Program-made: the position numbers and the translations under genes | NCBI GenBank assembly: GCA_947499775.1 | Contig: CANMPY010000020.1 | Location: 1 to 12,738 of the forward strand | DNA length: 12,738 nt | Source of the DNA: Bacteroidota bacterium | GTDB lineage: Bacteria; Bacteroidota; Bacteroidia; NS11-12g; UBA9320 | Direction of reading: 5' to 3' | Notes under the pieces: model-generated | Database searches by the model: none | What the model saw: the letters and a program-made list of their open reading frames with translations, nothing else | What the model was told of the DNA's origin: nothing | In this document: positions 8,614 through 12,738 of the stretch, one piece after another | How the letters are laid out: each line of letters opens with the position of its first letter | How positions within the stretch are numbered: position 1 is the stretch's first letter

Positions 8614-9009
8614 TCTAATAATGTATGGTTGGGTAAAAGTAAAATTGTTGAAATAAATTAAAAAATGCGTCCTTCTAACTCTTTTTTTATGCCATTCTGC
8701 TAAATTAACGATAGAATGATATTAGTTTGATATATGGGGAGTAAATTTTCTATTAAAATAAATAAACGCATTTTCTATTTTTTTATACTCTATTGATTTT
8801 ATGATGCTTAGAGCTTTTAAGGCATTTTCTGTTAATTATTATTTTTACTGCCGACTAAATCCAATACTTAATTTACTTAAAATGGCTTCGCTTGGCCTTA
8901 CTTTTTACATTTTTTGTTTTTAAAAATATAATTTGAGGTAAAACTGATTTTTTGAAAATTTTGGACCTTTAAGTAAAATTTTAGAATTGTTAAATTTTAA
9001 AAATTGAAT
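8614..9009. other. 396-bp very AT-rich intergenic gap
   Basis: No gene that I can support. It lies downstream of the TrpF-like gene and upstream of the S41 peptidase gene (both minus strand), so it must hold the S41 promoter if that gene is not read through. A 40-codon plus-strand frame (8801-8923, starting MMLRAFKAF) has no recognisable family. An unusually C/G-bearing patch, 8848-8901, sits inside otherwise A/T sequence and is open on the minus strand as VRPSEAILSKLSIGFSRQ between two stops; see the finding. No convincing terminator hairpin was seen. Confidence 0.6.
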
Positions 9010-9576
9010 TTACCTGTTTTCCAATTTTGATCTCCAAAATTCTTTGCTCTGTTCTAATTCATCAAAATTTAAAATTCCAGGTTCTATTTCGTTGGATGCA
9101 TTAAAATTTATACCAAAAGGCGTTTTATGAAAAAAACCTAAATTTGGTAATGAAGGCATAAAAAATAATTCCAATGGAATATTCATTTCATTATTTAATT
9201 CATCATAACTCGAATAGGCAAATACATTTTTATTGTATTTACCAAATTCTAATCCTATTAAAAGATTTTGAGAATTTAATTTTAAAAGAATTGGAGGGGT
9301 GTCAATATTGCTAAAACTTTCTGCCGTAGGAAGATCTATTTCTATGGCATCCAAATTTAATAAATCAAAAATATCTAAGACAGACTGTGCGTTGGCATTA
9401 TCAAAACAACCAATAAATTTAGGCCCAACTACCCATTTGCATATTTCTGCAGCCATCATTGGTTTAATGTAATCCATATGATCTTTATTGAAATTAAAGG
9501 CAATAAAATCGAATCCCTCTGCAGCAGCCCATCGTGCAGCGGTTAAATTGGTAACATTATCTATTTTAAAATACAT
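9010..9576 (-). CDS. Degenerate phosphoribosylanthranilate isomerase-like (TrpF-fold) protein, probably not a TrpF enzyme
   Basis: This is a 188-aa protein whose ends follow TrpF closely. FKIDNVTN at 3-10 corresponds to TrpF KICGITN, WAAAEGFDFIAFNFN at 16-30 to AAGADFIGFIF, and FGINFNASNEIEPGI at 154-168 to the GIDVSSGVExxPG strand and loop. The catalytic Cys of KICG is Asp6 here and the adjacent Gly is Asn7. No Asp in a GGxGxxF setting is seen, and both glycine-rich phosphate loops (GGTG and AGGL) are absent. I infer a TIM barrel that has lost anthranilate isomerase activity. It also runs about 15-20 residues shorter than usual TrpF. No trp gene is adjacent. It is transcribed divergently from mutL across 119 bp. 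True function unknown. Confidence 0.75.
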   Translation of the reverse strand: MYFKIDNVTNLTAARWAAAEGFDFIAFNFNKDHMDYIKPMMAAEICKWVVGPKFIGCFDNANAQSVLDIFDLLNLDAIEIDLPTAESFSNIDTPPILLKLNSQNLLIGLEFGKYNKNVFAYSSYDELNNEMNIPLELFFMPSLPNLGFFHKTPFGINFNASNEIEPGILNFDELEQSKEFWRSKLENR

Positions 9577-9602
9577 GGAATATCTGAAGGTAAACTTTTA
9601 CA

Positions 9603-9634
9603 CAAAGGTCAATTATTCCAACCCATTTTACCAA
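9603..9634 (-). promoter_or_regulatory. Putative promoter of the TrpF-like gene
   Basis: Read on the minus strand, TTG at 9632-9634 is followed after 21 bp by GACCTTTG (9603-9610), one mismatch from TAnnTTTG. Transcription would begin near 9596, about 20 bases before ATG 9576. The assignment rests only on motif and spacing. Confidence 0.3.
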
Positions 9635-9639
9635 CTTTG

Positions 9640-9647
9640 TATTTTTG
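9640..9647 (+). promoter_or_regulatory. Putative -7 box of the mutL promoter
   Basis: TATTTTTG is a full match to the Bacteroidota -7 consensus TAnnTTTG, 48 bp before the mutL ATG. No good TTG is present at the -33 position. It lies beside the divergent putative promoter at 9603-9634, so the two would be back to back in the 119-bp gap. Confidence 0.4.
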
Positions 9648-9695
9648 CTTAAAGTATAATAGAATTTTAATTTTCATTCACTCCTCATTTTTAAC

Positions 9696-11519
9696 ATGTC
9701 CGATATAATTCGCCTTTTACCTGAGAGTATTGCCAATCAAATAGCAGCAGGCGAAGTAGTTCAAAGGCCCGCATCGGCAGTTAAAGAACTGTTAGAGAAC
9801 GCTATAGATGCAAGTGCCGACAGAATTCAGCTCTTCATTCGGGATGCTGGAACAACTTATATTCAGGTAAAGGACAATGGAAATGGAATGAGCGAAACAG
9901 ATGCGCGTATGTGTTGGGAGCGCCATGCCACTTCAAAAATAAAGCGTGCTGATGACCTTTTTAAACTCAGTACTTTCGGATTCAGAGGGGAGGCACTTGC
10001 AAGTATTGCAGCTGTATCGCAGGTGGAGATGAAAAGTAAACGGGAAGAAGATTCATTAGGCACAGAACTTAAGATTGAAGCAGGTCAGGTTATGCTTCAC
10101 GAACCTGTTCAATGCCCAACAGGAACCTCCATAACTGTTAAAAATCTTTTCTATAATATTCCAGCTCGTCGCAATTTTCTTAAATCTCCGAGTATAGAAA
10201 CAAGGCATATTTATGATGAGTTTAATCGCGTAGCCTTAGCCTATCCTTCAATTGAATTCATCTTATATATTAATGATATTGAAACGCTATGCCTTCCAAG
10301 AACTGTTTTACGCAACAGAATAATAGATGTTTTGGGCAAAAAAGGCACAGGCGAATTATTAGAAATTAATGAAACTACAGATATTCTAAAAATTTCTGGA
10401 TTTGTTGGAAGCCCTGAATACGCCAAAAGGGTTAGAGGCGACCAATATCTTTTTGCAAATGGCCGGTTTATTAAAGAGCCATACTTTAATCACGCAGTTC
10501 AAACGGCTTTTCAAGGTTTGATACCCGATGATTTTTTTCCATATTATGTTATTTTCTTTGAGTTAGATCCGTCTAAAATTGATGTCAATGTTCACCCAAC
10601 TAAAACAGATGTTAAATTTGAAGACAGTAAAATTATCTATAGTATTTTGCGTTCGGTAATCAAAAAATCGTTAGGCAACTATACTTTAACCCCTCAGCTG
10701 GATGATAATCAAATTTTTAACTTCAATACATCAGTTGATAATGAGGTAATCACCCGGTTTAATTCGCCAAAAATTAATACATCTTATAATCCTTTTTCAA
10801 CGGATATTCAACCCAATAAAAGGCTCGATTGGAGCAAAATAGTTGACCCTTTTAAACTTACAAATTCTAACTTTTATGAAGGAGGTGAAATATCGAAGGA
10901 TAGAAACGAGCCCTATATTGAGCCTCAATTATTCGCGCCTACAGAAAAACTCACTTTTGATGCAATTTTTCAAATGACTGGAGGGTATTTAATCTGTTCA
11001 AAAAATCATGAATTGTTTATTGTTAATCAAAATGCTGCGCATGAACGCGTATTATATGATCAGTTCAATAATCACTATCTTCATCAAACAATGGCTATTC
11101 AAACATTGCTCTTTCCAAGAGTAGTAGAATTTAATGCTGCTGATTTTACTTTAGTTCATTCCTTGCTTGACGAAATTAAACTTTTGGGTTTTGACATTAG
11201 CCTATTTGGAAAAAATACATTTATAATAAATGGGATTCCGGCCTTAAATGACAAAGCAGATTCTCAATTAATATTAGAAGGTTTAATAGAAAACTATCGC
11301 CAAAATGAACAAAATCTGCATCTTGAACGTAAAGAAAATTTAATTCGAAGCATGGCGCGCAATGCCGCTATAAAAAACTCTGAAACCCTTACTTACAGCG
11401 AAATGGAGAATTTATTAAACCAGTTGTTCCATAGCATTCATCCTAATTTCTTACCGAATGGCAAGCCAGTATTACGAAAAATATCACAGCAAACCCTTGG
11501 GGAAATGTTTGTTAAATAA
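9696..11519 (+). CDS. mutL: DNA mismatch repair protein MutL
   Basis: Links MutS mismatch recognition to downstream repair. The N-terminal GHKL ATPase is intact: ANQIAAGEVVQRP at 13-25, Glu34 in KELLENAIDA, DNGNG at 60-64, TFGFRGEAL at 93-101, GTSITVKNLFYNIPAR at 143-158 and DVNVHPTK at 296-303. A low-complexity Asn-rich linker (about 330-415) joins the C-terminal dimerisation domain, which carries a good beta-clamp motif, QTLLFP at 469-474. The metal-dependent endonuclease motifs are altered: DQHAxxExxxxE reads NQNAAHERVLYD (444-455), the ACKxA-type motif reads ARNAAIKN (554-561), and CPHGRP reads LPNGKP (586-591). Length of 607 aa is normal. The start lacks a Shine-Dalgarno sequence, as is usual in Bacteroidota. 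Confidence 0.97.
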   Translation: MSDIIRLLPESIANQIAAGEVVQRPASAVKELLENAIDASADRIQLFIRDAGTTYIQVKDNGNGMSETDARMCWERHATSKIKRADDLFKLSTFGFRGEALASIAAVSQVEMKSKREEDSLGTELKIEAGQVMLHEPVQCPTGTSITVKNLFYNIPARRNFLKSPSIETRHIYDEFNRVALAYPSIEFILYINDIETLCLPRTVLRNRIIDVLGKKGTGELLEINETTDILKISGFVGSPEYAKRVRGDQYLFANGRFIKEPYFNHAVQTAFQGLIPDDFFPYYVIFFELDPSKIDVNVHPTKTDVKFEDSKIIYSILRSVIKKSLGNYTLTPQLDDNQIFNFNTSVDNEVITRFNSPKINTSYNPFSTDIQPNKRLDWSKIVDPFKLTNSNFYEGGEISKDRNEPYIEPQLFAPTEKLTFDAIFQMTGGYLICSKNHELFIVNQNAAHERVLYDQFNNHYLHQTMAIQTLLFPRVVEFNAADFTLVHSLLDEIKLLGFDISLFGKNTFIINGIPALNDKADSQLILEGLIENYRQNEQNLHLERKENLIRSMARNAAIKNSETLTYSEMENLLNQLFHSIHPNFLPNGKPVLRKISQQTLGEMFVK

Positions 11520-11568
11520 GCACCTTTTCTGCAATTAATCATTAGGTTTTTAAAATTGTTAGGGCCAA

Positions 11569-11576
11569 TAATTTTG
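11569..11576 (+). promoter_or_regulatory. Putative -7 box upstream of the MauE-thioredoxin fusion gene
   Basis: TAATTTTG matches TAnnTTTG fully and lies 37 bp before ATG 11614 in the 94-bp gap after mutL. The -33 element is weak; TTG at 11556-11558 is too close. It suggests the gene can be transcribed independently of mutL, with a leader of about 30 bases. Confidence 0.4.
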
Positions 11577-11613
11577 TAATTCGTATTTTCGTATCGTTAA
11601 AAAAGAATACGAC

Positions 11614-12690
11614 ATGATTTCATTAAAAAAGCATCTTCCATGGGCAGTAAGGATAATTATCTTTTTATTATTTATGCTATCGGGGGTAGCCAAAATGTTT
11701 CCCATTTGGGCGTTTGAAAAACAAATTGTCGATTTAGGGCTGGGATCATGGTGTGTAGCTAATTATATGGCAAGGCTAATTATTGCTTTAGAAATTGCCA
11801 TTGCCATTGCCATTTTACAACCTCATTATCTTAAAAAAATAATTATACCAACTACCATTGCGCTATTACTCGCGTTCTGTATACACCTTAGTATCGAAAT
11901 GGTAAAACACGGTGCCATGAATGGCAATTGTGGGTGTTTTGGGCAACTTCTCCCTATGACGCCACTTGAAGCATTTATTAAAAATATACTGACTATTGGT
12001 TTACTCATCTATTTATATCGCCACGTTAAAGAAAATAAAAAAGGAAAGAACAAAATCAGTGTTCTCTTTTTAATCTATTCATTATCTACCCTTTTAGTGT
12101 TTCTATGTTTCCCTTTTTGCCCTTGCAAAGCAGAAATAACTGAGGTAAAACCTGGATTTTTAATCGATACCACGGCCATAGTTAATCCATTAATACAACC
12201 CGAATCATCACCTGATTCATCAATTCCTTTGCCCAATAATTCTCAGGATACAACAAAGAAATTAACCATTGAAAAAAGTCCAAAAAAAATCAAATCCATT
12301 TATTCGCAGTTTACAAATTTTGGTAACCAAGCAGTAGATTTAGATGACGGAAAAAAAATAATCTGCTTTTTTGCTCCAGGTTGCGACCATTGTCAGGCGG
12401 CAGCAAAAGAGCTATGTCAATTAACAAAAAGCAAAATTTTCCCTTCCATCTATATACTTTTCATGGATGAAGAAGCTGAAAAAATACCAGATTTTTTCAA
12501 GATAGCCACTTGCACCTTTCCATATAAAATACTCGATATCCCTACTTTTTTTAAATTAATGGGTGACGCTCAAACACCAGGTATTAATTACTTATGGAAT
12601 GGCCATTTACAAAAATCGTACGACGGAATAGGCGACAATGCGTTTGATGTTAAGGGATTAAAGGCTGCCTGTAGTGTAAAATTTAAATAA
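11614..12690 (+). CDS. MauE/DoxX-type redox membrane protein fused to a thioredoxin-like domain
   Basis: This is a 358-aa protein in two parts. Residues 1-140 carry four membrane segments (about 11-28, 53-69, 74-93, 118-135) and the NCGCFG motif at 105-110, typical of MauE/DoxX redox-associated membrane proteins. A fifth segment (148-166) ends in CFPFCPCK (Cys165, 169, 171). After a Ser/Pro/Asn linker (about 185-225) comes a thioredoxin-like domain with CFFAPGCDHC at 251-260 (CxxC = Cys257/Cys260) and a probable cis-Pro at Thr321-Pro322. Positive residues at 5-6, 74-75 and 136-147 put the N-terminus inside, and NCGCFG, the 165-171 cysteines and the thioredoxin domain outside, so all redox cysteines could meet in the periplasm. 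Likely role: thiol-disulfide exchange. The substrate is unknown. It lies 94 bp after mutL, with its own putative promoter box. Confidence 0.85.
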   Translation: MISLKKHLPWAVRIIIFLLFMLSGVAKMFPIWAFEKQIVDLGLGSWCVANYMARLIIALEIAIAIAILQPHYLKKIIIPTTIALLLAFCIHLSIEMVKHGAMNGNCGCFGQLLPMTPLEAFIKNILTIGLLIYLYRHVKENKKGKNKISVLFLIYSLSTLLVFLCFPFCPCKAEITEVKPGFLIDTTAIVNPLIQPESSPDSSIPLPNNSQDTTKKLTIEKSPKKIKSIYSQFTNFGNQAVDLDDGKKIICFFAPGCDHCQAAAKELCQLTKSKIFPSIYILFMDEEAEKIPDFFKIATCTFPYKILDIPTFFKLMGDAQTPGINYLWNGHLQKSYDGIGDNAFDVKGLKAACSVKFK

Positions 12691-12738
12691 TTTATTGCGC
12701 TAACTATCTTAAAGTCAAACCCTAATAAAAATATTAAA

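Noticed and set aside
8801..8923. 40-codon plus-strand small gene (begins MMLRAFKAF)
   Set aside because: No ribosome-binding or promoter signal, no recognisable family, and its Phe/Leu/Tyr-rich content follows from A/T-rich DNA. Kept only as a note in the gap entry.
8881..8925. GGCTTCGCTTGGCC followed by T-rich sequence as a plus-strand terminator
   Set aside because: The stem is only three G/C pairs, and no plus-strand gene lies upstream of it.
9010..9576. Annotation as a functional trpF
   Set aside because: The catalytic Cys and the phosphate loops are absent and no tryptophan genes are adjacent, so the symbol was not assigned.
1..12738. CRISPR arrays, tRNA or rRNA genes, insertion sequences, phage or defence genes
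   Set aside because: No regularly spaced short repeats, cloverleaf sequences, transposase-like or known defence proteins were seen on either strand.

Overview
The window looks like a low-GC Bacteroidota chromosome segment, probably of the Sphingobacteriales/Chitinophagales type. Four things point there: promoter-like TAnnTTTG boxes, start codons in A/T-rich leaders without useful Shine-Dalgarno sequences, a large Ig-like repeat surface protein, and family variants (MutL, CtpA, M28 peptidase with PDZ) usual in that phylum. All seven complete genes end in TAA. I see no rRNA, tRNA, CRISPR array, insertion sequence or phage gene.

The layout has two divergent blocks. From 9576 leftwards everything is on the minus strand. 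In order of transcription these are a degenerate TrpF-like barrel protein (9010-9576), a 396-bp AT-rich gap, a tight cluster of an S41 C-terminal processing peptidase (6967-8613), a TauE/SafE exporter (6161-6964) and a secreted M28 peptidase with PDZ (4456-6135), then metF (3435-4388) and rsgA (2407-3318). After a 398-bp gap comes the first 669 codons of a big secreted Ig-like repeat protein (1-2008), which runs off the left edge. To the right, on the plus strand, are mutL (9696-11519) and a membrane protein fusing a MauE/DoxX-type redox domain to a thioredoxin-like domain (11614-12690).

Most genes are housekeeping: ribosome maturation (rsgA), one-carbon metabolism (metF) and mismatch repair (mutL). 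The S41-TauE-M28 cluster is spaced like an operon (2 and 25 bp gaps) and encodes cell-envelope functions; whether the three act together is inference.

I found no obvious new multi-gene system. The points worth a second look are: a TrpF-fold protein without TrpF active-site residues, divergent from mutL; a MutL whose metal-dependent endonuclease motifs all carry substitutions; a perfect 127-bp repeat at exactly 252-codon spacing in the surface protein; a perfect inverted repeat filling the spacer of that gene's putative promoter; and the MauE-thioredoxin fusion.
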